Assembly (NCBI RefSeq): GCF_040195635.1
Contig: NZ_JBEFTX010000002.1
Location: 248,001 to 312,000, forward strand
Direction: 5' to 3'
DNA length: 64,000 nucleotides
From: Thermasporomyces sp040195635
GTDB taxonomy: Bacteria > Actinomycetota > Actinomycetes > Propionibacteriales > Actinopolymorphaceae
Of this stretch, positions 1-8,074 are shown piece by piece. Below the pieces are notes generated by a model. It was not told the origin of the DNA, searched no databases, and was given only the letters and a program-made list of their open reading frames with translations. The position numbers and the translations under genes were made by a program. Within the stretch, counting starts at the first letter, position 1, and the number at the start of each line of letters is the position of its first letter.

Positions 1-158
1 AGTGGTTCAGAGCCATGACGGCCTCCCGGGGGTTTCGGGTTCACAGTAGGTCCATGCCCACGAGACTGCCTGACGAACGCACGGGAAACAACCCCCTCCG
101 CCCAACCCGGCGAATCGGGCGCTTGCGACACGCCGACATCCAGGCAGAAACCCTGCCG

Positions 159-635
159 TTACGAGCCGGACGCCTCCACGACGCGCGCGGGGAAGCCGCC
201 GCGGGCGACCGGGCCCCAGCGTTCGATCTCGATCTCGATGAGGCACTTGCCCTGACGCTGCATGGCGGCGCGGTATTCGTCCCAGTCGGAATGCTCGCCG
301 CTGATGCACCGGAAGTACTCCACCAGCGGCTCGATCGCCTCCGGCAGGTCGAGCACCTTCGCGGTTCCGTCGACCTGGACGTACGGATCGGACCAGCCGG
401 CCGACATCACGCAGATGCTGACCTGGGGGTTGCGACGGGCATTGACGGCCTTGGCGCGTTCGGGATAGGTCGACACCACGATCTTGTCGTCGCGGTTGAG
501 TCCGCAGGTGACGGGGGACAGCTGGGGACGGCCGTCGCGGCGCACGGTCGCGAGCGTGCCCTGATGGCGCGTACGCAGGAAGTCCAGCAGCTCGGCCCGG
601 TCGGGCGTGGTGGCGGTGGCAATCGATGGGCTCAT
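159..635 (-). CDS. PPOX-fold (pyridoxamine-phosphate-oxidase-like) F420/flavin-binding protein
   Basis: A 158-residue single-domain protein of the split beta-barrel PPOX class. Visible landmarks are an N-terminal helix (ELLDFLRTRHQGTLATV), the barrel strand pair with RRDGRPQLSPV and the KAVNARRNPQVSICV segment, all typical of the actinobacterial PPOX-class F420-dependent group. Such proteins bind F420, FMN or heme and reduce small molecules in the cytosol; the substrate cannot be told from sequence. The ATG at 635 is preceded on the minus strand by TAAACT eight bases upstream and has no Shine-Dalgarno, so the transcript is probably leaderless. It stands alone downstream of a large inverted repeat that separates it from the thiolase gene. 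Confidence 0.82.
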   Translation of the reverse strand: MSPSIATATTPDRAELLDFLRTRHQGTLATVRRDGRPQLSPVTCGLNRDDKIVVSTYPERAKAVNARRNPQVSICVMSAGWSDPYVQVDGTAKVLDLPEAIEPLVEYFRCISGEHSDWDEYRAAMQRQGKCLIEIEIERWGPVARGGFPARVVEASGS

Positions 636-643
636 GACCAGGG

Positions 644-649
644 AGTTTA
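644..649 (-). promoter_or_regulatory. -10 element (TAAACT), leaderless promoter of the PPOX gene
   Basis: On the minus strand TAAACT ends eight bases before the ATG at 635. The spacing fits transcription starting at or next to the start codon. No -35 was assigned. Confidence 0.5.
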
Positions 650-666
650 GAACCCTCGGCGAGCCG

Positions 667-757
667 GCAAATGACCACGCTGAGCATGCCTGTGGGACCC
701 AGGCAGCTCAGCTGGCCCTGTCGGGCTACCGCTGGCATGCTCAGCGTGGTCATTTGC
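667..757. repeat. Perfect 24-bp inverted repeat, 43-bp loop
   Basis: Left arm 667-690 and right arm 734-757 are exact reverse complements (arm core ATGACCACGCTGAGCATGCC), with a 43-base spacer. It lies between the end of the thiolase gene and the start of the PPOX gene, both on the minus strand, so it may end thiolase transcription. There is no T-tract, and the arms are longer than an ordinary terminator needs. It is not the same sequence as the 68-bp palindromes at 3471 and 57295, though all contain ATGA(C/T)CA. Confidence 0.85.
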
Positions 758-816
758 ACCCCGCAGCGGAGCCGGTGGCGGGTGGATCGCCTTCCGTCGT
801 CGGGTCGCCGTCCGGG

Positions 817-2040
817 TCAGGACAGACGTTCGAGGATGACGGCCATGCCCTGGCCGCCGCCGACGCACATGGTCTCGAGACCGATCTGCTTGTCGCGCCA
901 CTGCAGTCCGTTGAGCAGCGTCGTCATGATCCGGGCGCCAGTCATGCCGAACGGATGCCCGAGCGCGATCGCGCCTCCGTGCACGTTGAGCTTGTCCCAC
1001 GCGATGCCGAGGTCCTCGGCGGACGGGATGACCTGGGCGGCGAACGCTTCGTTGATCTCCACCAGGTCGATGTCGTCGATCGTCATGCCGGCGCGGGTCA
1101 GGGCGCGCCGGCTGGCCTCGACCGGGCCGAGCCCCATGATCTCCGGCGAGAGGGCGGACGCGGCGGTGGCGACGATTCGGGCCAGCGGGGTGATGCCGAG
1201 CCGCTCGGCGGTGTCGGCCGCCATGATGACCACCGCGGCGGCACCGTCGTTGAGCGGGCAGCAGTTGCCGGCGGTGATGGTGCCGTTCTGTCGAAAGACC
1301 GGCTGCAGCCCGGCGACCTTCTCCAGCGTGGTGCCGAACCGCGGGCCGTCGTCGGCGTCGACGAGCGTGCCGTCGGCCAGGGGGTACGGCGTGATCTCGC
1401 GGGCGAAGAAGCCGGCCTTCACCGCCTCCTCGGCGAGGTTCTGCGAACGCACCCCGAACTCGTCCTGGATCGCCCGGCCCACTCCACGCGACGTGGCGAG
1501 GTTCTCGGCGGTGTGGCCCATCGCGACGTAGATGTCCGGCAGTTGGCCGTCGTCGCGCGGGTCGTGCCAGGTGGCGTTGGTTTCGGCGTACTCCGCGGTG
1601 CGCGCCCTGGCGGCGGCGAACAGCGGGTTCTGGGTCTCCACCGGGTCCACGCCGGCGCTGCCGTATCCGCTGTAGCGCGACACGCACTCCACCCCGGCAG
1701 AGACGAAGATCTCGCCCTCACCAGCCTTGATGGCGTGGAACGCCATCCGCGCGGTCTGCGCACTCGAGGCGCAGAACCGGTTGACCGTCACCGCCGGCAC
1801 CGTGTCGAGCCCGAGTTGGACGGCGACTCGCCTGGCCATGTTGCCGCCGTGTTCGTCGCGCGGCTCTGCACAGCCGAGGTAGATGTCGTCGATGGCGGTG
1901 GGTTCCAGCTGCGGAACCTTGGCCAGTGCGGCCTGGATGGCGAACGCCGCCAGGTCGTCGGGTCGGACGCCGGTCAGCGAGCCCTTGCCCGCGCGTCCGA
2001 TGGGAGTACGGGCGGTGGCGACGATGACAGCGTCGGACAT
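817..2040 (-). CDS. Acetyl-CoA C-acyltransferase (thiolase)
   Basis: A full-length thiolase (407 residues from the ATG at 2040, preceded by a GGAGGG-type ribosome site). The nucleophilic Cys is in NRFCASSAQ (about residue 90), the acid-base His in GHPFGMTG, and the second catalytic Cys in CVGGGQGMA near the C-terminus; NEAFAAQ is also present. It cleaves 3-ketoacyl-CoA with CoA, or runs the reverse condensation, in fatty-acid beta-oxidation. Chain-length preference cannot be read from sequence. The thiolase, SGNH hydrolase and cystathionine beta-synthase order resembles M. tuberculosis Rv1074c (fadA3), Rv1075c and Rv1077 (cbs), so it is probably the FadA3 counterpart. A longer start at 2079 is possible but lacks support. 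Confidence 0.93.
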   Translation of the reverse strand: MSDAVIVATARTPIGRAGKGSLTGVRPDDLAAFAIQAALAKVPQLEPTAIDDIYLGCAEPRDEHGGNMARRVAVQLGLDTVPAVTVNRFCASSAQTARMAFHAIKAGEGEIFVSAGVECVSRYSGYGSAGVDPVETQNPLFAAARARTAEYAETNATWHDPRDDGQLPDIYVAMGHTAENLATSRGVGRAIQDEFGVRSQNLAEEAVKAGFFAREITPYPLADGTLVDADDGPRFGTTLEKVAGLQPVFRQNGTITAGNCCPLNDGAAAVVIMAADTAERLGITPLARIVATAASALSPEIMGLGPVEASRRALTRAGMTIDDIDLVEINEAFAAQVIPSAEDLGIAWDKLNVHGGAIALGHPFGMTGARIMTTLLNGLQWRDKQIGLETMCVGGGQGMAVILERLS

Positions 2041-2090
2041 GAGCGTGGTTCCCTCCGTGAGCCGCGGCGACAGTCTCAACCGCCGGATAG

Positions 2091-3200
2091 TTACCGCTTG
2101 GTAATGTCGAGGCTAGTACGCTGGCCGCCGTCATGGGTAGGAGTCGGCGCCCCCGACACGGTGAGATAGCGGGCGTGCAACTGCCCGCAGGCCGCTTCGA
2201 GTGAATCGCCGAACTGTTGCCGTTTCGTCGTTCGTACGCCCGCCGCGGCGAGCACCGCCAGGAACCGGCGGATCTGCGCGGGTTTGGGCCGCCGGAACTC
2301 TGGCGTCACACCGGCCGCGGGGTTGTAGGCGATCAGGTTGACGCAGAACAGCTCGGGCCTGGCGAGCTTCCCCACGAGGTGGGCCAGTGCCCGGGCGTGG
2401 TCCTCGCTGTCGTTGTGGTTGTCGATCAGGAGGTAGGCGAGATAGGCCTTCCGCCGCGTCGCGGTGACATGCCCGTCGAGGATCTCCAGGCACCGGGCGA
2501 GCGGATACCTGCGTTGCAAGGGGATCATCTCCGCCCGTTCGTCGTCGTACGGCGAATGCACCGACAGCGTCACGTTGACCTGCGGGTGGTCGTCCACCAG
2601 GCGTTGCAGGCCCGGCGCGAAACCGACGGTCGACACCGTGATCCGGCGCGAGCTCATGGCGTGGAAGTCCTTGTGCTGCAGGAGATCCAGAGCGGTGAAG
2701 GTGTGCGGGTTGGCCAGCGCCTCACCCATGCCCATGAACGACACGCTGTCAACCCCGCCTTGCCGATGCGCGAAATGGAGTACCTGGTCGCAGATCTCGT
2801 CGGCCGCGAGGTTGCGGACGAGGCCGACCGCGCCGGTGGCGCAGAACGTGCAGCCGAGTCCGCACCCCACCTGCGTCGACACGCACAGGGAGGTCCAGCC
2901 CGTGCTGTAGCGCGAGTACACCGTCTCGATCCGCGCACCCTGGCGGCTCTCGAACAACACCTTCTCGACCTGATCGCCTTGCTGCGTGGCGATCGGGGTG
3001 AGTCCCAGCAACGAAGGGCCGAACTCGGCGGTGAGGCGTTCCCGCAGGCGGACCGGGAGTTCGGTCATCCGGGCGGGTTCGGTGATGCCGCGCCGGTAGA
3101 CGGCGCGGAGGATCTGCTTCAGCCGGTACGAAGGCTCTCCGGAGTCGGCCAGGAACTCCTGCAGGGCGGCGTACCGGGTCCGCGACAGAGCCGGTAGCAC
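2091..3200 (-). CDS. Cfr-like radical SAM 23S rRNA (A2503) methyltransferase
   Basis: Radical SAM enzyme of the RlmN/Cfr family with CxxxCxxC at about residues 113-120 (CGLGCTFC) counted from the GTG at 3200. The methyl-relay cysteines are present in SLCVSTQ and in AACGQL near the C-terminus. Several signatures follow Cfr rather than RlmN: FMGMGEALAN (RlmN has GEPL), SVHSPYDDER, CLEILDGH, and FGDSLEAACGQL at the end. Cfr adds a C8 methyl to A2503 of 23S rRNA and blocks phenicols, lincosamides, oxazolidinones, pleuromutilins and streptogramin A; RlmN adds the C2 methyl for housekeeping. Similarity to Cfr starts about residue 1 of this model; an in-frame start at 3293 would add 31 poorly conserved residues. 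Function as C8 methylase is inferred, not shown. Confidence 0.8.
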   Translation of the reverse strand: MLPALSRTRYAALQEFLADSGEPSYRLKQILRAVYRRGITEPARMTELPVRLRERLTAEFGPSLLGLTPIATQQGDQVEKVLFESRQGARIETVYSRYSTGWTSLCVSTQVGCGLGCTFCATGAVGLVRNLAADEICDQVLHFAHRQGGVDSVSFMGMGEALANPHTFTALDLLQHKDFHAMSSRRITVSTVGFAPGLQRLVDDHPQVNVTLSVHSPYDDERAEMIPLQRRYPLARCLEILDGHVTATRRKAYLAYLLIDNHNDSEDHARALAHLVGKLARPELFCVNLIAYNPAAGVTPEFRRPKPAQIRRFLAVLAAAGVRTTKRQQFGDSLEAACGQLHARYLTVSGAPTPTHDGGQRTSLDITKR

Positions 3201-3393
3201 GTGAACGCACGCATCAGTGGGGCCTCCAGACAGGGGGCGAACGAACGTATCCAGGTCGGGAAAGGCCCATGCGAACGGCACGTGACGCGCCAACGTCGAG
3301 ACAGGCGCGGCTCAGAGGCCGAAGGCGCCGGGAGAACGACGGGCACGAGGAAGGACCGGTCGGAGGGGCCGGTCAGCGCGTCACATGCGAACC

Positions 3394-3423
3394 ATTGTGG
3401 TGGTGCGTGGCCTTCGCGGTCAA
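3394..3423 (-). promoter_or_regulatory. Candidate promoter of the Cfr-like gene
   Basis: On the minus strand TTGACC (3423-3418) and CACAAT (3399-3394) are 18 bases apart, a good sigma-70-like pair. The predicted transcript starts near 3386, leaving about 185 bases before the GTG at 3200, long enough for attenuation control like that of other ribosome-targeting resistance genes. Just downstream is ATG followed at once by TGA. Confidence 0.45.
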
Positions 3424-3470
3424 ACGCGTTGCCGGCCCTGCGTCCCCACCTTGGTCGGGGACCGGCGGCT

Positions 3471-3538
3471 CATGATCATGCGTAGCAAACCGGTGGTCAG
3501 GGCGGGTCGAAACCACTGGTTTGCCGCGCATGATCATG
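3471..3538. repeat. 68-bp palindromic element, copy 1
   Basis: Arms 3471-3497 and 3512-3538 match at 24 of 27 positions, beginning and ending with CATGATCATG, and enclose a 14-base loop. A second element of exactly 68 bp at 57295-57362 shares the CATGATCATG ends, the AAACCGG inner arm and the GGTC..AGGGCGG loop. The symmetry makes both strands read as a short frame starting MIM and ending HDH, which is an artefact of the palindrome. It is intergenic, upstream of the Cfr-like gene and downstream of the SIMPL gene. Confidence 0.85.
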
Positions 3539-3650
3539 GCCGAGGCCGACCGAACGGGTCCGCGTAGTAGTTCGGGTCCGCCAGTCGCTGGCCTGGCGTG
3601 GTCCACGGTGGACCATCCGTTCAGGTCGTCCACGCCATTCGGTGCTCTGG

Positions 3651-4316
3651 TCAGTCGGCCCAGCCGAATTCCACCGCGACCAGGACGGTGAGCTCGATCT
3701 CCCCCGCCTCCACCGGTGCCGATGCCGAAGCAGCCAGCGCCACGGCATCGGCCGCCGCGAACTTCGCCGACCTTCGGGCCACGGAAGACCGGCCAGATTC
3801 CTCGTGGACGGCGAGCACCGCACCCAGCGGTCGGTCGGCGAGCCGGGCAAGCTGCTCCGCGCGGTGGCGGGCGTCGGCCATCGCCAGGTCGCGCGCCCGG
3901 TCGGCGTACGCCTGCTCGTCGCTGATCGTCAGCCCGGACCCCTCCACCTGCGCGGTGTCACCGCCGGCGGTCAGGATGCGTTCGAGAATCTCACCGGCGG
4001 AGTCGACGTCGCGTACCCACACCCGGAGCCGCTGGACGGCCTGGTGCTGCACCGGCGCGCCCTGGCGCCTCCGGTACGACGACAGCTGCATGCCATGAGT
4101 CTGTCGATCGGAGGACGCAACGCCTGCGGCCGCGGCGGCAGTGACCATCGACTCCATCGACGCACTCGCCTTGCTCATCGCTTCGCCTGCGGAGGGTGCA
4201 GTCACCTGCGCGGCGAGGGCGAACGTCGCGATGTCCGGGACGGCCTGAACGACGCCACGGCCGACCACGGCGACACCTGTGAAGGGTGGGCCGTAGCCGG
4301 CGATGTCCGCGTTCAT
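3651..4316 (-). CDS. SIMPL domain (DUF541) protein
   Basis: A 221-residue protein with the SIMPL/DUF541 fold: an N-terminal VVGRGVVQAVPDIATFALA strand, a long helical middle (EAMSKASASMESMVTAAAAA), GVASSDRQTHGMQLSS, and the late motif ARDLAMADARHRAEQLARLAD. SIMPL proteins are usually periplasmic or surface oligomers, but no signal peptide or membrane segment is visible here, so this one is probably cytosolic. The role is unknown. Its ATG at 4316 lies seven bases after the stop of the upstream reductase gene, so the two are probably cotranscribed. Confidence 0.8.
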   Translation of the reverse strand: MNADIAGYGPPFTGVAVVGRGVVQAVPDIATFALAAQVTAPSAGEAMSKASASMESMVTAAAAAGVASSDRQTHGMQLSSYRRRQGAPVQHQAVQRLRVWVRDVDSAGEILERILTAGGDTAQVEGSGLTISDEQAYADRARDLAMADARHRAEQLARLADRPLGAVLAVHEESGRSSVARRSAKFAAADAVALAASASAPVEAGEIELTVLVAVEFGWAD

Positions 4317-4323
4317 CGCACGA

Positions 4324-4773
4324 TTATCGCCGTTCGAGGACGATGACAGGGATCTGGCGGTCGGTCTTCTTCTGGTACTCGTCGTAGTCGGGCCAGATCG
4401 CCGCCATCGTCGCCCACAGGCGCGGCTTCTCCTCAGGTGCGGCGTCCCGCGCCCGCGCCTGGAAGTGTTCGTTGCCTACCTGGACCTCGACGTCGGGATG
4501 GGCGCGCAGGTTGAGGTACCACTCCGGAGGAGTGTCCGAGCCTCCCTTGGACGCGACCACCAGATAGTCGTCGCCGTCGCGGCCGTAGATGAGGGGAGTA
4601 CGCCGGCGCTGTCCGGTCTTGCGTCCGGTCACGGTGAGAAGAAGCGTCGGAGCGTCCTTGTACCAGATGTGGCCCTTCTCGCCATCGGAGTCGAGGTACT
4701 CCTTGGTGTGGGCGGCAACCCAGTCGGTCGGGCTGTCGGTGGGCGCGCCGGCGGCGCCGTCGTTCACGCTCAT
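4324..4773 (-). CDS. Nitroreductase/deazaflavin-dependent oxidoreductase (DDN-type)
   Basis: A 149-residue split-barrel protein of the F420H2-dependent Ddn family. Recognisable parts are LLLTVTGRKTGQRRRTPLIYGRDGDDYLVVASKGG, given here in pieces TVTGRKTGQ, RTPLIY and ASKGG, followed by PEWYLNLRAHPDVEVQVG and a C-terminal PVIVLERR. Members reduce quinones or nitro compounds with F420H2; the substrate is not predictable. The ATG at 4773 has a clear GAGGAGAA ribosome site. It precedes the SIMPL gene in the same direction with a seven-base gap. Confidence 0.88.
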   Translation of the reverse strand: MSVNDGAAGAPTDSPTDWVAAHTKEYLDSDGEKGHIWYKDAPTLLLTVTGRKTGQRRRTPLIYGRDGDDYLVVASKGGSDTPPEWYLNLRAHPDVEVQVGNEHFQARARDAAPEEKPRLWATMAAIWPDYDEYQKKTDRQIPVIVLERR

Positions 4774-4894
4774 GTGCCGTTCTCCTCTTTTGGCGAAAGG
4801 TCCCGCCGCCTTCGCCCGGCCGGGACATCCTCCACGTCAACGTCACCGGGGCCAGGCTTCATCCCACCGTGTTCGGAGGTGACCATCGCGACGG

Positions 4895-5905
4895 TCAGGC
4901 GGTCTCGCGCTCGGTGGAGAAGATGCTGTCGACAGGTGCCGCCCCGCTCTGCCGGCGCTGTCGCAGCAGCGCCCACCGCCCGCGAGGCCCGGACTCGGCA
5001 CCCGCGACATCGGCGGCCGCGACCTCGGTGCCAGGATCGCGGGCGGCGCGGATCGCGGCGAAGGAGATCGGGAGGATCTGCCCGTCGCCGAGGGAGACGT
5101 CGCCCTCCTCGTCCTCCGGCCAGTGGCCTAGCGCCGCGGCGAGCGAGGGGAGGAGCGCGACGGCCGCACTCGCGTAGCCGGTTGCCGACGGGTGGAAGCG
5201 GTCCGGTCCGAACAGCTCCCTGGGGGCCGCGGCGAACTCCGGTCCGAGCAGTGACCCGAGCGAGACCGTGCGCGCGCCTGCCTCGACGCAGGCGATCGTC
5301 TGGGCCGCCGCCAACCGCTGGCTCCACCGCCGGGCGAGCTGGCGGAGTGGGAACGCCAGCGGCTCGACCGTGCCCAGGTCGGGACAGGTGCCGACGACGA
5401 CCTCGCAGCCGGCGTCACGCAGCCGGCGTACGCCTTGGACGAGCAGGCGTACCGACTCCGACGGAAGGGTGCGGTGGGTGACGTCGTTGGCGCCGATGAT
5501 CACGAGAGCGACATGTGGCTTGGCGGCTAGTGCCAGGCCGACCTGGCGGTCGAGGTCGTCGGTCTCTGCGCCGGACACGGCGACGACCCGCAGGTCGACC
5601 GGACGTGCGGACAGAGCGGCCAGGCCGGTCGCCAGGAGTCCGCCGGGTGTCTCGTCGGCGGTCGCGACGCCGAAGCCGCACGCGGTGGAGTCGCCGAGAA
5701 CCGCGAACGAGATCGGGTCCGAACTGCCCTCGCCGTAACGTCCGTCAGCGAAGGGTGGATGGCCCACCGGTGCACCAATGGTGCGCTTCGCGAGCATTGC
5801 CTCGGCGACGAGGACGGCGACGAGGGTGCCACCGAGAAGACCCGCTCCGCCTCCACCGACCGCCGCCGCGGCGGCCAGCTTGCGTGCAGCTCGAGCCTTA
5901 CCCAC
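4895..5905 (-). CDS. SGNH/GDSL-family hydrolase, exported or membrane-anchored
   Basis: A 336-residue protein with a positively charged N-terminus and a Gly/Ala-rich hydrophobic segment at about residues 9-36, which looks like an anchor or signal. The SGNH blocks are block I AVLGDSTACGFG (nucleophile Ser), a block II Gly in AVSGAETDD, block III IIGANDVTH with Asn, and block V PDRFHPSATGY with Asp and His. It is probably an esterase or acylhydrolase acting outside the membrane. It starts at GTG 5905 with GGAGG five bases upstream. It is divergent from cbs, as the exported Rv1075c gene is in M. tuberculosis, so the pairing is conserved. Confidence 0.88.
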   Translation of the reverse strand: MGKARAARKLAAAAAVGGGGAGLLGGTLVAVLVAEAMLAKRTIGAPVGHPPFADGRYGEGSSDPISFAVLGDSTACGFGVATADETPGGLLATGLAALSARPVDLRVVAVSGAETDDLDRQVGLALAAKPHVALVIIGANDVTHRTLPSESVRLLVQGVRRLRDAGCEVVVGTCPDLGTVEPLAFPLRQLARRWSQRLAAAQTIACVEAGARTVSLGSLLGPEFAAAPRELFGPDRFHPSATGYASAAVALLPSLAAALGHWPEDEEGDVSLGDGQILPISFAAIRAARDPGTEVAAADVAGAESGPRGRWALLRQRRQSGAAPVDSIFSTERETA

Positions 5906-6236
5906 TGGGTCCTCCCTTTCATGGCCTCAACTGACCTGGTCGCTGGCCGGGCGCTCCGGTTACGAGGTTGTGTCGAGCCGGACAGTCTCCTGAAACCCCT
6001 GGAGGCTCAACGAACCGGGGCCTTGCCGGGATTCCGGCGGCACGCTACGCCACTAGCTGGTGACAGCAGGCGGCGAACGCACATGGCGAATCCGCCACAT
6101 CCGTACCGAAACAAGGACTCCCCGACGTACTTCCCTCCTGTCCTATTGTCAGTCCTGGCGGCGCGCTGAGGTTGCGGGACGCGCCGGATCGACGCCGCGG
6201 CGACCGGACCGAGCAGCCCGACATTAGAGTGCAGGC
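5906..6236. promoter_or_regulatory. Divergent intergenic region, SGNH hydrolase / cbs
   Basis: 331 bases between two divergent genes. The cbs-proximal end carries TAGAGT at 6225-6230, six bases before the GTG at 6237, a likely leaderless -10. I saw no riboswitch-like structure or clear operator in the rest. Open frames here lack homology and ribosome sites. Confidence 0.5.
6225..6230 (+). promoter_or_regulatory. -10 element (TAGAGT), leaderless promoter of cbs
   Basis: TAGAGT is followed by six bases and then the GTG start at 6237. No ribosome site is present upstream of the GTG. Confidence 0.5.
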
Positions 6237-7607
6237 GTGCAATACCACGACTCGCTGCTGTCCCTCGTCGGCAATACCCCGTTGCTCCGGTTGACCCGAT
6301 GTGCGCAGGATGTCGCGGGCCTGCTGCTCGCGAAGGTCGAGTACTTCAATCCCGGTGGCAGCGTGAAGGACCGGATCGCGCTCCGCATGGTCGAGGCGGC
6401 CGAACGCGAGGGGGCGCTGCGGTCCGGCGGCACGATCGTCGAGCCGACCAGCGGCAACACCGGCGTCGGCCTCGCGATCGTCGCCCAGCAGAAGGGCTAC
6501 CACTGCGTTTTCGTCTGCCCTGACAAGGTGAGTGAGGACAAGCGCAACGTCCTGTCGGCCTACGGCGCCGAGGTCGTGGTCTGCCCCACCGCCGTACCCC
6601 CTGATCATCCGGACTCCTACTACTCCGTCTCCGACCGCCTGGTGAAGGAGATCAACGGCGCGTGGAAGCCCGACCAGTACTCCAACGCGAACAATCCCCT
6701 CTCGCACTACGAACAGACCGGGCCGGAGCTCTGGGAGCAGACCGACGGCCGGATCACCCACTTCGTCGCGGGCATCGGGACCGGCGGGACGATCTCCGGC
6801 GTCGGCCGGTACCTCAAGGAGGTCAGCGACGGCCGGGTCCAGATCGTCGGCGCTGACCCCGAGGGGTCGGTCTATTCCGGCGGAACCGGACGTCCCTACC
6901 TCGTGGAGGGCGTGGGCGAGGACTTCTGGCCGAGGACGTACGACACCGGCATCTGCGACCGGGTGATAGCCGTATCCGACGACGACTCGTTCGCCATGAC
7001 CCGCCGGCTCGCCCGCGAGGAGGCACTGCTCGTCGGCGGGTCGTCCGGCATGGCGGTGGCGGCCGCCGTGCAGGTCGCGCGGGAGGCGGGCCCGGACGGC
7101 GTGGTCGTCGTGCTGCTGCCTGACGGTGGGCGCGGCTACCTGTCGAAGGTCTTCGACGACGACTGGCTCGCGCACTACGGCTTCCTCGACACCGAGAGCA
7201 CCGAGACCGTCGGCGAGGTACTCCGCCGCAAGACCGGTGCGATGCCGCCCCTTGTCCACACCCACCCGAACGAGACGATCGCCGAGGCGATCGACATCCT
7301 CCGCGAGTACGCCGTATCGCAGATGCCGGTCGTCCGCGCCGAGCCGCCGGTGATGGCGGCCGAGGTGGCCGGTTCGGTGCACGAGCGGCACCTGCTCGAG
7401 GCCCTGTTCTCCGGCCAGGCACGCCTGGCAGACGCGGTCGAGCAACACATGTCGCCGCCGCTGCCGTCGTTGGGTGCGGGTGAGCCGGTGTCGACCGCGG
7501 TCAGCCTGCTCGAGAACGCCGACGCGCTGCTGGTACTCGATGACGGTAAGCCGGTCGGCGTTCTCACCCGTCAGGACCTGCTGAGCTACCTCGCAGGCGG
7601 GGCGTGA
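6237..7607 (+). CDS. cbs: Cystathionine beta-synthase
   Basis: PLP-dependent fold-type II enzyme of 456 residues that condenses serine and homocysteine to cystathionine, the first step of reverse transsulfuration. The PLP Lys is in NPGGSVKDR (Lys44); the substrate loop PTSGNTGVGLA and the phosphate-binding GIGTGGTISGVG are intact, and GGSSGMA follows. A C-terminal regulatory region of two CBS motifs spans roughly residues 325-455 (PLVHTHPNETIAEAIDIL and MSPPLPSLGAGEPVSTAV). There is no N-terminal heme domain, as usual in bacteria. GTG start with a TAGAGT box six bases upstream. The partner enzyme gene metB is in the same window at 55 kb, not adjacent. Confidence 0.95.
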   Translation: MQYHDSLLSLVGNTPLLRLTRCAQDVAGLLLAKVEYFNPGGSVKDRIALRMVEAAEREGALRSGGTIVEPTSGNTGVGLAIVAQQKGYHCVFVCPDKVSEDKRNVLSAYGAEVVVCPTAVPPDHPDSYYSVSDRLVKEINGAWKPDQYSNANNPLSHYEQTGPELWEQTDGRITHFVAGIGTGGTISGVGRYLKEVSDGRVQIVGADPEGSVYSGGTGRPYLVEGVGEDFWPRTYDTGICDRVIAVSDDDSFAMTRRLAREEALLVGGSSGMAVAAAVQVAREAGPDGVVVVLLPDGGRGYLSKVFDDDWLAHYGFLDTESTETVGEVLRRKTGAMPPLVHTHPNETIAEAIDILREYAVSQMPVVRAEPPVMAAEVAGSVHERHLLEALFSGQARLADAVEQHMSPPLPSLGAGEPVSTAVSLLENADALLVLDDGKPVGVLTRQDLLSYLAGGA

Positions 7608-7617
7608 GGGTTGAGCG

Positions 7618-7944
7618 TCACGCGTCCAGGACGGCGCTGAGTGCCTTCCAGCGGGCGATCTCGCAGCCGTTGCGCTTGTCGTACGACGCGGAGACTCGCT
7701 GTCCGCGCCAGGTGCCCTCGACCGTGGCGCGAGCGGGTCCGCCGTAGATCTGGGTGCACATGGCGTCGGCGGGTACGGGGGCGAAGGGGTGTTTCGCCGC
7801 CTCGATCGCGCTGATCGCGGCGTCGGGCCGCGGATGCGTACCGCCGAGTGGGTCCTCGGCGAGCTCCCAGGTCCGTGGGGGCGCGTCCGGGTTGGCCCAC
7901 ACGGTGATCCGGAGCCGGGTGCGTGCGGTGCTCGCGGTGCTCAT
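7618..7944 (-). CDS. SSI-family (subtilisin inhibitor-like) protein without a signal peptide
   Basis: 108 residues from the ATG at 7944. The C-terminal half matches the Streptomyces subtilisin inhibitor fold: AMCTQIYGGPARATVEG, TWRGQRVSASYDKRNGC and EIARWKAL. Family members are normally secreted with two disulfides. This one begins MSTASTARTRLRITVW with no hydrophobic signal segment, and only two cysteines remain, enough for one disulfide. It may inhibit an intracellular protease or have another role. Its end is 10 bases from the convergent cbs stop. A TTG start at 7956 would add four residues and no signal. Confidence 0.75.
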   Translation of the reverse strand: MSTASTARTRLRITVWANPDAPPRTWELAEDPLGGTHPRPDAAISAIEAAKHPFAPVPADAMCTQIYGGPARATVEGTWRGQRVSASYDKRNGCEIARWKALSAVLDA

Positions 7945-8068
7945 GGACCTATCCAACCGCCAGGCGACTGGGCGAAACGCGTCGGCGGGTCGGGTCGGGA
8001 TGATCGGGTTCCTGCGGCCGAGAGGAGAACGCGATGTCGACGCGCTTTACAGGGTGTGGGCGCCGGGC

Positions 8069-8074
8069 TAATCT
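8069..8074 (+). promoter_or_regulatory. -10 element (TAATCT), leaderless promoter of the ArsR-SRPBCC operon
   Basis: TAATCT lies eight bases before the ATG at 8083 and overlaps the left edge of the operator palindrome at 8073-8092. Confidence 0.5.

Larger units (their letters stand above)
3201..3650. other. Non-coding stretch between the Cfr-like and SIMPL genes
   Basis: About 450 bases without a convincing gene. It contains a minus-strand promoter for the Cfr-like gene, a leader of roughly 180 bases that includes a minimal ATGTGA start-stop, and a 68-bp palindrome. Open frames here on both strands are products of the palindrome and high GC. Confidence 0.55.

Noticed and set aside
667..757. 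Terminal inverted repeats of an insertion sequence
   Set aside because: The spacer is only 43 bases and there is no transposase gene.
607..2169. Long plus-strand open frame over the thiolase gene
   Set aside because: Antisense shadow of a well-conserved thiolase; no family sequence and no ribosome site.
2091..3200. Call as housekeeping RlmN
   Set aside because: GEALAN and the C-terminal motifs fit Cfr better; kept as Cfr-like with the uncertainty noted.
3471..3567. Short protein frames starting MIM and ending HDH at the 68-bp palindromes
   Set aside because: They arise from palindrome symmetry and appear on both strands; not taken as genes.
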